Origin: Candidatus Allofournierella merdavium
Lineage (GTDB): Bacteria > Bacillota > Clostridia > Oscillospirales > Ruminococcaceae
DNA: 64,000 nt
Assembly: GCA_019118765.1 (NCBI GenBank)
Contig: DWYI01000033.1
Coordinates: 62,001-126,000 of the forward strand
Direction of reading: 5' to 3'
The notes under the pieces were generated by a model, which was not told the origin of the DNA, did no database searches, and worked only from the letters and a program-made list of their open reading frames with translations. The position numbers were made by a program, and so were the translations under genes. This document shows positions 1 to 9,400 of the stretch, piece by piece; the stretch's first letter is position 1; every line of letters begins with the position of its first letter.

Positions 1-483
1 AATCTGCTCAAGGAGGGGATCCCCATCCGGGATCTGGGCCTGATCCTGGAGGCGATCGTGGATACCGGGCCCAATATCCGGGACATCGACCTCATCACCG
101 AGCAGGTGCGCGCCCGGCTGAGCCGCACCATCAGCCGCCGCTTCTGCGAGAACGGGCAGCTGCGGGTGGTGACGCTGGACGCCGAGGTGGAGAAGAAGAT
201 CCTGGCGGCGCTCACCAAGAGCGATCAGGGCGTTTACCTGGCGCTGGGGCCGGACGTGATGCAGCAGGTCATGACCCAACTGGGCGAGCTGCGCAAAAAG
301 TTCCAGGAACTGTCCCAGACGCCGGTGGTGCTCACCAGCCAGGTCATCCGGATCTATCTGAGCCGGCTGATCGCCCAGTTCTATCCGGACATCTATGTGC
401 TGTCCTTCAACGAGATCACCAGCAACATCCAGATCCAGGCGATCGGGAACATCACCCTGCAGCCCCAGACGGCGCAGGTATAA
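1..483 (+). CDS. flhA: Flagellar export apparatus protein FlhA, C-terminal part (5' end outside window)
   Basis: The reading frame is open from base 1, so the gene begins upstream; about 160 C-terminal residues are present. The first visible residues include the 'IPIRDL' and 'ILEAI' signature of the FlhA cytoplasmic domain, followed by a helical and beta region typical of the FlhA C-terminus that docks substrate-chaperone complexes at the type III flagellar export gate in the inner membrane. The stop is 18 bases before the sigma factor start, so the two are almost certainly co-transcribed. flhF and flhG, which often follow flhA in Firmicutes, are absent here. Confidence 0.93.
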   Translation, partial: NLLKEGIPIRDLGLILEAIVDTGPNIRDIDLITEQVRARLSRTISRRFCENGQLRVVTLDAEVEKKILAALTKSDQGVYLALGPDVMQQVMTQLGELRKKFQELSQTPVVLTSQVIRIYLSRLIAQFYPDIYVLSFNEITSNIQIQAIGNITLQPQTAQV

Positions 484-501
484 AAAGGAGGCGGGAGACC
501 C

Positions 502-1326
502 ATGGAAGAGACCCGGACGGCAACGGCTGTGCGCGACGGTTCACCGTCTCCCGCCGACCGCGAACAGGCGGAAAAGCTGGATGACCGCCAGCTGCTTTTG
601 TTGTACCGCCAGACGGGCGACCAGGAACTGAAATGGATGCTGGCCATGCGCTATACGCCTCTGGTGCGGCGCATCGCGCTGCGGGCAAGCGGCCTGTACA
701 GCAGTTTCGCCCAGCTGGACGACATCATCCAGGAAGGCCTTTTGGTGCTGCTCAACGCGGTGGATAAGTTCGACCCGGACAAGAACGTGAAGTTCGAGAC
801 CTTTGTCTCCGCCCGGCTGCGGGGCATGATCGTCGACCTGGCCCGCCGGCAGGACTGGCTGCCCCGGCAGGTGCGGCAGAAATCGGTGCGGCTGAACCGG
901 GCAATCGACGAGCTGGCGATCCAGCTGGGGCGGATGCCCAGGAGCGATGAGGTGGCCCAGCACCTCGGCCTCACCCGGGAACAGTACGACGCGCTGCTCT
1001 CCGAGACGGCGGTGTCCAGCCTGGTCTCCTTCGAGGCTGTGCTGGACAGCTGCGGCAACGGGAGCGAGAAATTCCTGCCGCCCGGGGAGCAGCAGAGCAG
1101 CACCGAGGAGGAGTTCCAGGAGCGGGAACTCCATCAGGTGCTGGAACAGGGCATCGCCTCCCTGCGGGACAATGAAAAAATGGTCCTGTCGCTCTATTAT
1201 GAAAAGGAACTGAACATGAAGGAGATCGCGCAGGTGCTGGGGGTCAGCGCCGCCCGTGTCTCTCAGATCCACAGCCGGGCACTGCAGCGCCTGCGGGTCT
1301 ACATGAAACAGTATGTGCAGGCATGA
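502..1326 (+). CDS. fliA: RNA polymerase sigma-28 factor (FliA/SigD/WhiG family)
   Basis: A 274-residue sigma factor for late flagellar and chemotaxis genes. Region 2 is visible as 'LDDIIQEGLLVLLNAVDKFD' followed by the 'FETFVSARLRGMIVDLARR' core-binding and -10 recognition stretch. Region 3 ('RMPRSDEVAQHLGL') and the region 4 helix-turn-helix ('MKEIAQVLGVSAARVSQIH') come after it. Length and domain order match FliA/SigD. The start has a strong AAAAGGAGG ribosome site. Its place between flhA and the rod genes is usual for Clostridia and lets it drive motility genes once the basal body is built. The N-terminal 25 residues are poorly conserved. Confidence 0.95.
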   Translation: MEETRTATAVRDGSPSPADREQAEKLDDRQLLLLYRQTGDQELKWMLAMRYTPLVRRIALRASGLYSSFAQLDDIIQEGLLVLLNAVDKFDPDKNVKFETFVSARLRGMIVDLARRQDWLPRQVRQKSVRLNRAIDELAIQLGRMPRSDEVAQHLGLTREQYDALLSETAVSSLVSFEAVLDSCGNGSEKFLPPGEQQSSTEEEFQERELHQVLEQGIASLRDNEKMVLSLYYEKELNMKEIAQVLGVSAARVSQIHSRALQRLRVYMKQYVQA

Positions 1327-1350
1327 TACGCCGGAAAGAAGGAATGGGTT

Positions 1351-2106
1351 ATGACCAAGGGATTTTATCAGTTGACTTCCGGGATGCTGTCCCAGGGCAG
1401 GCGGCTGGACGTGGTGAGCAACAACATGACCAATCTGAGCACCGCCGGCTACAAGGCCGAGACCTACACCGACCGCACCTTTGAGGAGGTGCTCATCAGC
1501 CGGGTGGGCAACAAGGACAAGAGCGGCGCCACCGTGATCGGCGGCGAGAGTTACATCCTCGCCCCGGATCAGCTGTATGTGAACTACACCCAGGGCTCCA
1601 TGAAGGAGACCGGCCTGTCGCTGGACTTTGCCATCCTGGGCGACGGGTTCTTTGCCATCCAGACCGACAACGGCGTGGAATACACCCGGTCGGGCAGCTT
1701 CTGCCTGGACAACGCGGGCCGGCTGTACCTGGAAGGGCACGGGCTGGTGCTGGGGGCCAACGGCCAGCCCATCACCCTCGCCACCGACCAGATCCAGGTG
1801 GACGGCAGCGGCAACATCTACACCCAGGACGGCGCCTTTCAGGGGCAGCTGGGTGTTTACACCTTTGCGGACAACGCCCAGCTGGAGAAGGGCACCAGCG
1901 GCCTGTTCCTGGCCGGCGGCCAGGCGGCGCAGGTGCAGGCGCAGCCCCGGGTGGCCTGGAAGTATGTGGAGGAGTCCAACGTGGACATGATCCAGGAGAT
2001 GAGCCGGATGCTCACCGCGCAGCGGGCGCTGCAGAGCGGGGCACAGGTCCTCAAGCTGTACGATGCCCTTTTGACCAAGGCCACCACCGAAGTGGGCCGG
2101 ATGTAA
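1351..2106 (+). CDS. flgF: Flagellar basal-body rod protein, FlgF/FlgG family (first copy)
   Basis: A 251-residue axial protein of the flagellar rod or hook base, exported through the FlhA-containing apparatus. The N-terminus shows the family motif of an amphipathic helix followed by 'VVSNNMTNLSTAGYKA'. The C-terminus has 'YVEESNVDMIQEMSRMLTAQRA', the coiled segment that packs against the N-terminus in the assembled rod. The middle has 'FAILGDGFFAIQT', typical of FlgF/FlgG/FlgE. It is the first of two tandem paralogues, corresponding to flhO/flhP of Bacillus. The F versus G assignment rests on gene order only. Confidence 0.9.
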   Translation: MTKGFYQLTSGMLSQGRRLDVVSNNMTNLSTAGYKAETYTDRTFEEVLISRVGNKDKSGATVIGGESYILAPDQLYVNYTQGSMKETGLSLDFAILGDGFFAIQTDNGVEYTRSGSFCLDNAGRLYLEGHGLVLGANGQPITLATDQIQVDGSGNIYTQDGAFQGQLGVYTFADNAQLEKGTSGLFLAGGQAAQVQAQPRVAWKYVEESNVDMIQEMSRMLTAQRALQSGAQVLKLYDALLTKATTEVGRM

Positions 2107-2124
2107 CGGAAAGGAGCGGGAAAG

Positions 2125-2841
2125 ATGCTGCAGGGATTTTACAGTGCCGTCACCGGCGCGCAGCAGCAGATGCTGCGCATGGATGTGCAGGCCAACAACA
2201 TTTCCAATGTGAACACCAACGGGTACAAGGCCCAGGTGCCCGCGTTCCAGTCTCTGATGTACGGCATGCTGGACGGCATCGAGGGCGAACAGCTGCCCCG
2301 GGGCAGCGGCGCCTATCTGTCCGCCACCGGCACCAACCAGGCCGTCGGCTCCTACCGTCAGACGAACCGCACGCTGGACTACGCCATCGTGGGCGAGGGC
2401 TATTTCGCGCTGTATGAGCCGAGCACCGGGGAAGTGACCTACACCCGGGACGGCGCCTTCACCATGGCGGCCTTCCAGACGCAGAACGGCCCGGTGTACT
2501 ATCTTTCCGACGGCGAGGGCCGTCAGGTGCTGGACGCCAACCGGCAGCCCATCCCGGTGACAGACCCCAATGTCAAACTGCCGGTGGGCGTGTTCAACAT
2601 CCAGTATCAGGATGGCCTGCAGCGCACCGACAGCAGCCGCTTTGCGGTGGGCGCCAAGAACGGCACCGTCACCGCCGTCAACAGCCAGGTGGAACAGGGG
2701 CTGCTGGAGGAATCCAACGTGGACCTGGCCACCGAACTGACCCAGGTGATCGAGGCGCAGCGCTCCTACAGCTATGTGCTGAAAATGGTGCAAACGGCCG
2801 ACGAGGTGGAGAGCACTGTCATCGGCCTCACCAACGGATGA
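2125..2841 (+). CDS. flgG: Flagellar basal-body rod protein, FlgG-like (second copy)
   Basis: A 238-residue paralogue of the preceding gene, 18 bases downstream with ribosome site AAAGGAGCGGG. It carries the N-terminal 'VQANNISNVNTNGYKAQ' motif, the central 'YAIVGEGYFALYE' motif and the C-terminal 'EESNVDLATELTQVIEAQRSY' motif that define the distal rod family. It probably forms the distal rod with the upstream copy. No P- or L-ring genes accompany it, consistent with a Gram-positive cell. Confidence 0.9.
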   Translation: MLQGFYSAVTGAQQQMLRMDVQANNISNVNTNGYKAQVPAFQSLMYGMLDGIEGEQLPRGSGAYLSATGTNQAVGSYRQTNRTLDYAIVGEGYFALYEPSTGEVTYTRDGAFTMAAFQTQNGPVYYLSDGEGRQVLDANRQPIPVTDPNVKLPVGVFNIQYQDGLQRTDSSRFAVGAKNGTVTAVNSQVEQGLLEESNVDLATELTQVIEAQRSYSYVLKMVQTADEVESTVIGLTNG

Positions 2842-2856
2842 ATCGAGGAATAAGCT

Positions 2857-3486
2857 ATGAAACCTGTGAAAAAGTATGAGGACCTGAATGGCCTGGAACT
2901 GGACACCATTCGGGAGATCGGCAGCATCGGCACCGGAAACGCGGCCACCGCCCTTTCCAGCATGCTGGGCTGCCCGGTCCGCATCCAGATGCCGGAAGTG
3001 AGGATCATGGGCTACAACGAGGCGATCGACTGGATCGGCGGGCCCGAGATCATCACCGCGGGCGTGCTGGTGCACATGTCCGGCGAGGTCAACGGGATCA
3101 TGCTCTCGGTGCAGCAGATGGAATTTGTCAATCTGGTGCTGGAAAAGATGGTGGGGCACACCGTGGAAAGCTACGAGCAGCTGTCGGAACTGGACCGCTC
3201 GGCACTGGTGGAGGTGGGCAACATCATGATCTCCACCTTTATCAACGCCCTGTCCGGCCTGGCGGACATCACCACCCACCTGACGGTGCCCGCCTTCGCG
3301 GTGGATATGCAGGGCGCCATCCTGACGGTGCCCATGGTGGAATTCGGCGGGCAGTCAGACTACATCATGACCATCGGCGCGGACTTCATCTGCGACGGCA
3401 AGGCGGTGCCCTGCCGGCTGCTGCTCTCGCCGGATATCCTTTCACTGAACTTTTTGCTGAAGAAATTGGGTGTGCTGGATGGATAA
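2857..3486 (+). CDS. cheC: CheY-P phosphatase CheC
   Basis: A 209-residue CheC/CheX/FliY-family protein that removes phosphate from CheY and partners with CheD in adaptation. The two pseudo-symmetric phosphatase motifs can be read. The first is 'REIGSIGTGNAATAL', which has Ser where the catalytic Asn of E-x-x-N normally lies. The second, 'LVEVGNIMISTFINALSGL', keeps E-x-x-N. The second site is therefore probably the active one. The cheD start lies inside its 3' end, which fits CheC and CheD acting as a complex. Confidence 0.93.
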   Translation: MKPVKKYEDLNGLELDTIREIGSIGTGNAATALSSMLGCPVRIQMPEVRIMGYNEAIDWIGGPEIITAGVLVHMSGEVNGIMLSVQQMEFVNLVLEKMVGHTVESYEQLSELDRSALVEVGNIMISTFINALSGLADITTHLTVPAFAVDMQGAILTVPMVEFGGQSDYIMTIGADFICDGKAVPCRLLLSPDILSLNFLLKKLGVLDG

Positions 3487-3961
3487 CAAGCTGATTGTAG
3501 GGATCGCGGACATGAAGATGGCCCGACAGGACGGGATGCTCATCACCTATGCGCTGGGCTCCTGCATCGGGATCTGTCTGTACGATCCGCTGATCCAGCT
3601 GGCGGCGCTGGTGCATATCATGCTGCCGCTGAACATGGAGGCGGGCCGCAAGACGCCGCTGAAATACGCGGACACCGGCATCTGTGAGACTCTGCGTCAG
3701 ATGGAACTGCACGGCGGGGCCCGATCCCGCATCGTGGCCAAGATCGCCGGCGGTGCGCGGATGTTCGATGTGGCCGGCGCGGGCAATCTGGGCAACATCG
3801 GGCAGCGCAACATCGAGAGCACCCACATGATCCTGCGCCGGGAGGGCATCCGCCTGCTGCGGGAGGATGTGGGGGGCACAGTGGCCCGGACATTGTTGTT
3901 TGACGCGGCCTCCGGCCAGGCGTGCGTGCGCAGCTACGGAAAACCGGAGTTGATTTTTTAA
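3479..3961 (+). CDS. cheD: Chemoreceptor glutamine deamidase CheD
   Basis: A 160-residue protein that deamidates Gln in methyl-accepting chemotaxis proteins and binds CheC. Family motifs are clear: 'GIADMKMARQ' near the start, then 'YALGSCIGICLYD' with the catalytic Cys, and 'ALVHIMLPL' with the catalytic His. The ATG at 3479 is preferred over the in-frame GTG at 3470 because it gives the usual N-terminus; it overlaps the last codons of cheC, so translation is probably coupled. No strong ribosome site is seen. Confidence 0.93.
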   Translation: MDNKLIVGIADMKMARQDGMLITYALGSCIGICLYDPLIQLAALVHIMLPLNMEAGRKTPLKYADTGICETLRQMELHGGARSRIVAKIAGGARMFDVAGAGNLGNIGQRNIESTHMILRREGIRLLREDVGGTVARTLLFDAASGQACVRSYGKPELIF

Positions 3962-3999
3962 AGGCATGATTGACTAATTGCAGAAAGCGGGGATACGGC

Positions 4000-4947
4000 A
4001 TGGCGCAAGAAGGAAGAAGCGGGATCTTGCTGGAGACTGGCACCAACGAGATCGAGATCATGGAGTTTACCATCGACGGCAACCTCTATGGGATCAATGT
4101 GGCCAAGGTACGCGAGATCATGATGTCGGCGGAGGTCAAACCGATGCCGCACACACACCCGGCGGTGGAGGGCATCTTCAAACCCCGGGATACGGTCATC
4201 ACCGTGGTGGATCTGCCCAAGTACCTCACCGGCAAGGAGCACCCTCACAAGGAGAAAGACCTGTTCATCGTGACCAATTTCAACCAGATGCATGTGGCCT
4301 TCCGGGTGGACAGCGTGGTGGGCATCAGCCGCATCTCCTGGACCGACATCCAAAAGCCGGACAGCACCATCTCCGGCGGCGAGGACGGGGTGGCCACCGG
4401 CATTGCCCAGTGCGGCGACGATCTGGTGAGCATCCTGGACTTTGAGCGGATCGTGGCGGAGATCGCCCCCGAGACCAGCATCCAGATCAGCGAGGTGGAG
4501 GCGATGGGCAAACGCCAGCGCAACACCAGCCCGGTGTGGGTGGCGGAGGACTCGGTGCTGCTCACCCGCATGATCCGCGAGTCGCTGGAAAAAGCGGGCT
4601 ACACCAACCTGCGCACCTTCCCCAACGGCGCCGAGCTGTGGGACGCTCTGGAAAAGTGCGCCGAGGAGGGGAACGTGGACGATCAGGTGGCCATCATCAT
4701 CACCGATCTGGAGATGCCTCAGATGGACGGCCATCGCCTGACCAAACTCATCAAGAGCAGCAAGGAGTTCAAGCAGATCCCCGTGGTGATCTTCTCCTCG
4801 CTGATCACCGAGGAGATGCGCCGCAAGGGGCGTGAAGTGGGCGCCGACGAGCAGCTGAGCAAACCGGAGATCGCTCACCTCATTGGCATTCTGGACGAAC
4901 TGCTGAGCCGCAGTCGGGCAAAACGGAAAGGGGGAGCGGACCAATGA
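4000..4947 (+). CDS. cheV: Chemotaxis coupling protein CheV (CheW domain plus receiver)
   Basis: A 315-residue fusion of a CheW-like coupling domain (about residues 10-155, with 'YGINVAKVREIM' and 'VITVVDLPKYL') and a response-regulator receiver (about 175-300). The receiver has the acidic pair in 'VAEDSVLL', the phosphoacceptor Asp236 in 'TDLEMPQMDG' and the invariant Lys in 'LSKPE', so it should be phosphorylated by CheA. The ATG at 4000 is chosen over upstream TTG codons. cheA, cheW, cheB and cheR are not in the window. Confidence 0.93.
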   Translation: MAQEGRSGILLETGTNEIEIMEFTIDGNLYGINVAKVREIMMSAEVKPMPHTHPAVEGIFKPRDTVITVVDLPKYLTGKEHPHKEKDLFIVTNFNQMHVAFRVDSVVGISRISWTDIQKPDSTISGGEDGVATGIAQCGDDLVSILDFERIVAEIAPETSIQISEVEAMGKRQRNTSPVWVAEDSVLLTRMIRESLEKAGYTNLRTFPNGAELWDALEKCAEEGNVDDQVAIIITDLEMPQMDGHRLTKLIKSSKEFKQIPVVIFSSLITEEMRRKGREVGADEQLSKPEIAHLIGILDELLSRSRAKRKGGADQ

Positions 4948-6263
4948 GCAGCAAATACATCGTGCGCGTGCCCATCAAGGACCGGGACAATCACATCATC
5001 GGATATGAGATCCAGTATTACGGGGAGAACCACGCCTTCGGCGGGGAGGAGAGCACGTCCAACGACTTCGCGGCGGCGGACACCATCTACAACTTCCTGA
5101 CCCTCAACACCGACAAGCTGCTGCGGGGCACGCTGAACTTCATGACCTTCACCACCACCCTGCTGATGAAGAAATCCCCCCGCCTGTTCGACAAGAACGA
5201 GCTGGTCATCCAGATCGACGACAGCGTCATCATTCACCCGCTGGCCATGCACATGATCCAGCAGTACGCCCGGGAGGGCTACAAGATCGCGGTCAACGAG
5301 TTCCAGTTCGCGCCGCGCTACCTGGCCATGCTGGACAGCATCGATTACATCAAGCTGAACTTCCAGACCCTCCAGGAGCTGACGCTGAAAAACATCATCG
5401 AGATCGCCCACAGCATGAACAAGCAGTGCATCGCCGTGGGCATCGACAACGAGCAGCTCTACCAGCAGGCGCTCAAACTCAAGGTGGATGCCCTGGAAGG
5501 CACCGTCGTGGCCGAAAAGATGACCCAGAAGACCCACAACAGCGGGTATCTGCAGAGCAACTTCTTCCGGCTGATGGTGGCGGTCATCAAAGATGAACCG
5601 GACATCGACGAGATCGAGCGCATCATCTCGGTGGATGCCACCCTCACCTACGGCCTTTTGCGCATCGCCAACTCCCGTTATTTCTCCCTGCGCAGCAAAG
5701 TGACCACCGTGCGGCAGGCCATCATGACCATCGGCCTGAACGAGCTCAAGCAGTGGGTCTACCTGCTCAGCGCCAGCAACGCGGAGAACCAGATGGACGA
5801 GGGCGCCGAAGAGTTCCTGCGCCTGTCGCTGATGCGGGCCAACTTTTGCAGCAGCCTGATGAACTACGCCAAGGATATGCCCATCACCAAGTCGGACGCG
5901 TATCTGATGGGCATGTTCTCCACCCTCAATTACCTGATCGACGCGCCGCTGGAGGAGATCCTCCAGCCGATCCCCGTCTGCCAGGAAGTGAAGGACGCCC
6001 TGCTGCACCACACCGGCCGCTGCGGCATGCTCTACGACCTGGCCCTGTGCTACGAGCGGGCGGACTGGACGCAGATCGACAGCCTCGCGGAGGAACTGCA
6101 CATTCAGACCAACCTGCTTACCAGCCTGTACTTCAGCTGCATGGAGGATGTGAACCGCATCTGGGATGAGATCACCCAGGCGTCCGCCAGCCGGAAAGAG
6201 GCAGCGAAGGAAGCGGAAGCGGCCAAGGAGACTGAATCAGCCAAGGAGACCCCGGCGCAATGA
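4944..6263 (+). CDS. EAL-like/HDOD domain signalling protein (YuxH/CdgJ type)
   Basis: A 439-residue two-domain protein. Residues about 1-195 form a degenerate EAL fold: the catalytic E-A-L is replaced by 'GYEIQYYG' and the metal-binding acidic residues are missing, so it should not hydrolyse cyclic-di-GMP. Residues about 200-410 are an HDOD domain ('VDATLTYGLLRIANSRYFSL', 'VTTVRQAIMTIGLNELKQW'). The tail is a charged Ala/Glu/Lys-rich extension. Proteins of this build affect motility in other bacteria. The start overlaps the cheV stop by four bases, so it belongs to the chemotaxis operon. Confidence 0.88.
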   Translation: MSSKYIVRVPIKDRDNHIIGYEIQYYGENHAFGGEESTSNDFAAADTIYNFLTLNTDKLLRGTLNFMTFTTTLLMKKSPRLFDKNELVIQIDDSVIIHPLAMHMIQQYAREGYKIAVNEFQFAPRYLAMLDSIDYIKLNFQTLQELTLKNIIEIAHSMNKQCIAVGIDNEQLYQQALKLKVDALEGTVVAEKMTQKTHNSGYLQSNFFRLMVAVIKDEPDIDEIERIISVDATLTYGLLRIANSRYFSLRSKVTTVRQAIMTIGLNELKQWVYLLSASNAENQMDEGAEEFLRLSLMRANFCSSLMNYAKDMPITKSDAYLMGMFSTLNYLIDAPLEEILQPIPVCQEVKDALLHHTGRCGMLYDLALCYERADWTQIDSLAEELHIQTNLLTSLYFSCMEDVNRIWDEITQASASRKEAAKEAEAAKETESAKETPAQ

Positions 6264-6304
6264 GCAAACCGGGGTGCCCCGCCTGAAACGCAAAGAAACG
6301 AATG

Positions 6305-6344
6305 GGGGTCTGCCCTGCCGGCGTTTTCGCCGTGGGCAGGCCCC
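6305..6344 (+). other. Long hairpin between the HDOD and GGDEF/EAL genes
   Basis: GGGGTCTGCCC (6305-6315) pairs with GGGCAGGCCCC (6334-6344), and inside it CGGCG (6319-6323) pairs with CGCCG (6328-6332) across a TTTT loop. No U-run follows, so it is not a standard terminator. It may be an mRNA-stability or regulatory hairpin in the leader of the large cyclic-di-GMP gene. Confidence 0.55.
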
Positions 6345-6401
6345 TCGTGCGCATTGCGGGGAAAACCAGCCAAAGTCGAAGCCAGAAAGGGGCAGAGGGC
6401 A

Positions 6402-9400
6402 TTGGAGCCGGAAAACAAAAAAGTGATGCGTGAACAGCTGGAAGTGCTGAACCTTCTGGGCGACAGCGGCAACGATTATCTGTTCCTGTGGGACCTTGCA
6501 TCCGGGCGCGTGTATTTTGCCGGGAACATCTGGCAGCGGTACGACCTGCCCAAAAACGAAGACGGCGGGTGCACCATGGACGACTGGTACAGGATCGTCT
6601 ATAAAAACGACCTGCCCGCGCTGCGCCGGGAACTCAAGCTTGTCCGCCAGGGCAAGGCTGCCCGGTACAACAACGAATACCGTCTGGTGGACCGGGAGGG
6701 CAACCGCGTCTGGGTGAACTGCCGGGGCAGATGCCAGCTGGATGAACAGGGAAAACCGATCGCCCTGATCGGCCGTGTGTCCGACACGGCGCTGGAGCGG
6801 ATGGTGGATCAGCTGACCGGCGCGTTCAATGCCACCCGGCTGACCGAAGACATGGACCGCATCCTTGCGTCGGAGATCCCCTGTTACCTGCTTCTCATGG
6901 GGGTGGACAATCTCAAGCACATCAACCTGCACTATGGGCGGGACTACGGCAGCCGCATCCTCTGCATGATCGCCGACACGCTGGAAGAACTTGTGGGGGT
7001 GGGCCTGCGCATCTACCGGGTCAACGGCGACTGTTTCGCGGCCAATCTGCCGGTGGAGGATCAGGCCGTGGTGGAGGACATCTATCGGAAACTTTGCGCG
7101 CGCATGGCGGAGTACTGCACACTGTCCGCCGGCGTGGTGTCCTACACCGGCCATCAGAATGTGGACAGCAGCGTTCTGTACCAGTATGCCGAGGAAACGC
7201 TGGACAAGGCCAAGCGGATGGGCAAAAACACCCTCGCGGTCTTCTCCCAGAAAGATTATGAGGAGAAACTCTCCACGGTGGAACTGCAGGAGGAACTGCG
7301 CCGAAGCGTGCAGGAGGGCTTTTCCGGCTTTTCCGTGTACTATCAGCCCCAGATCCGCACTGGCACCTATGAGCTGTTCGGCATGGAAGCGCTGCTGCGC
7401 TACCGGTCGCCCGCGCGGGGGCCGCTGAGCCCGGTGGAGTTCATCCCGGTCCTGGAACAGACGGGTCTGATCTGCCAGGTGGGGCTGTGGACGCTGAAAA
7501 CGGCGATGGAGCAGTGCAGGATCTGGCGGAAAAACGTCGGGGAACTGCACGTCAGCGTCAACGTGTCCTATGTGCAGCTGAGCCAGGAGAACATTGAGGA
7601 GCAGGTGCTGGAACTTTTGTCAGACAGCGGCCTGCCGGGCGACGCGCTGACGCTGGAAGTCACCGAGAGCATGCAGCTGCAGGATTATTCCCGCTTCAAC
7701 CGGCTGTTTTACCGCTGGAAACAGGCGGGCATCGAGATCTCGGTGGACGACTTCGGCACCGGCTATTCCAGCCTGGGATATCTGAAGAACCTGAACATCG
7801 ACGAGATCAAGATCGACCGCTGCTTTGTGCGCGGCATCCAGTACAGCGCCTATAACTATCGCCTGCTCAGCAACATGCTGGAACTGGCCCGCTCCTCCCA
7901 GATCCGGGTGTGCTGTGAAGGGGTGGAGACCAGGGAAGAACTGGCCGCGCTGGAAGAATTGGGCCCGGACATCCTGCAGGGCTACCTGTTTGACAAGCCC
8001 CTTTCCGCAGCGGACTTTGCGCGAAACTACATCGAAGAGGGCACCGAGACATACAAAAGCAGCGCCGCCGTGCGCGAGGGGCTTCGGCAGGTGAAGTGGA
8101 GCGAGGAGCAGCTGCCCCGGGAGTTCCACGCCACCGCCGAGACAATGGACAACATTATGGGCGCGCTGGACGAGATCGTCTATGTCAGCGACCCCAAGAC
8201 CTATGAATTGTATTATCTCAACCCGGCGGGCCGGCAGCTGACCGGCGTGTTTGATTACAACGGCCAGAAGTGCTACAAGGTGCTGCAGGGAAAGGACGAT
8301 CCCTGTGAGTTCTGCACCAACAGCCTGCTGAACCGGGACCGCTTTTACTTCTGGGAGCTGGAGAACAAAAAGCTGAAACGGCATTTCCTGCTGAAGGATA
8401 AGCTGATCCCCTGGCAGGGCAAGCTGGCCCGCCTGGAACTGGCGGTGGACATCACCGAACGGGAAGTGCTCAGCCGGTCGGTGCGGGAAAAGCTGGATTT
8501 CGCGGAAAATGTGCTGGCCTGTGCCAAGGTGCTGGCGCAGGAGCCGGACATGAACCGGGCCACAAGGCAGATGCTGGCCTCGGTGGCGGAATTCTACCAG
8601 TCCGACCGGGCATACCTCTTTGAGCCCATCTCCATTTCCGAGGGACTGTGGAGCAACACCTGCGAGTGGTGCCGCGAGGGCGTTGCCCCGGAGCAGGCCA
8701 ACCAGCAAAGGGTGCCCGCCATGGGCATGCAGCGCTGGATGGACCTCTTTGAAAAGGATACCTCGGTCATCGTTCCCAACGTGGAGGAACTGCGGGATGC
8801 GGATCCGAGCGAGTACAAGCGTCTGCACAGCCAGGGGGTCAGCCGGCTCATCGCCACCCCCATCCACAGCGAGGGGAAACTGGTGGGTTTCCTGGGGGTG
8901 GACAACCCCCGCCACTGTGTGCGGGACGATTCCATGATCCGCACCCTGTCGCTGTTCGTGGGGGATCGTTTCAGCAAAAACGAGACGGAGGAACGCCTGG
9001 GCGAATTGCTGGATCTCCACTACCGGGACGTCCTGAAGGACACCAACGTGGGGCTCTGGTTCATCCGGATGGATCCCAACGCCAACCGCCGGGAGATGTT
9101 CGCGGATGAGACCATGCGCCGCGTGCTGGGGATCGAGGGCGCCCTGTCGCCCCAAAAGTGCTACGAACACTGGTACAGCCGTGTCCACGAGAGCTACCGC
9201 GCGTACGTCAACCAGGCGGTTGAACAGATGCTCTATTCCGACCGGCCGGTGGAACTGGAATATCCCTGGCAACATCCCACCCGGGGCGAAGTGGTGGTGC
9301 GCTGCACCGGCATCCGCACAGCGGACACCGACCACATGATCTGCCTGGAGGGATACCATCGCATCGTCTCCGATATAGAGCGCCCGCAGTTTTTGCCTTC

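Noticed and set aside
541..3279. 912-codon open frame on the - strand
   Set aside because: It is antisense to clearly identified fliA, flgF, flgG and cheC, is low in complexity (His/Leu/Val/Gly-rich), and lacks family motifs; it reflects GC-rich codon structure.
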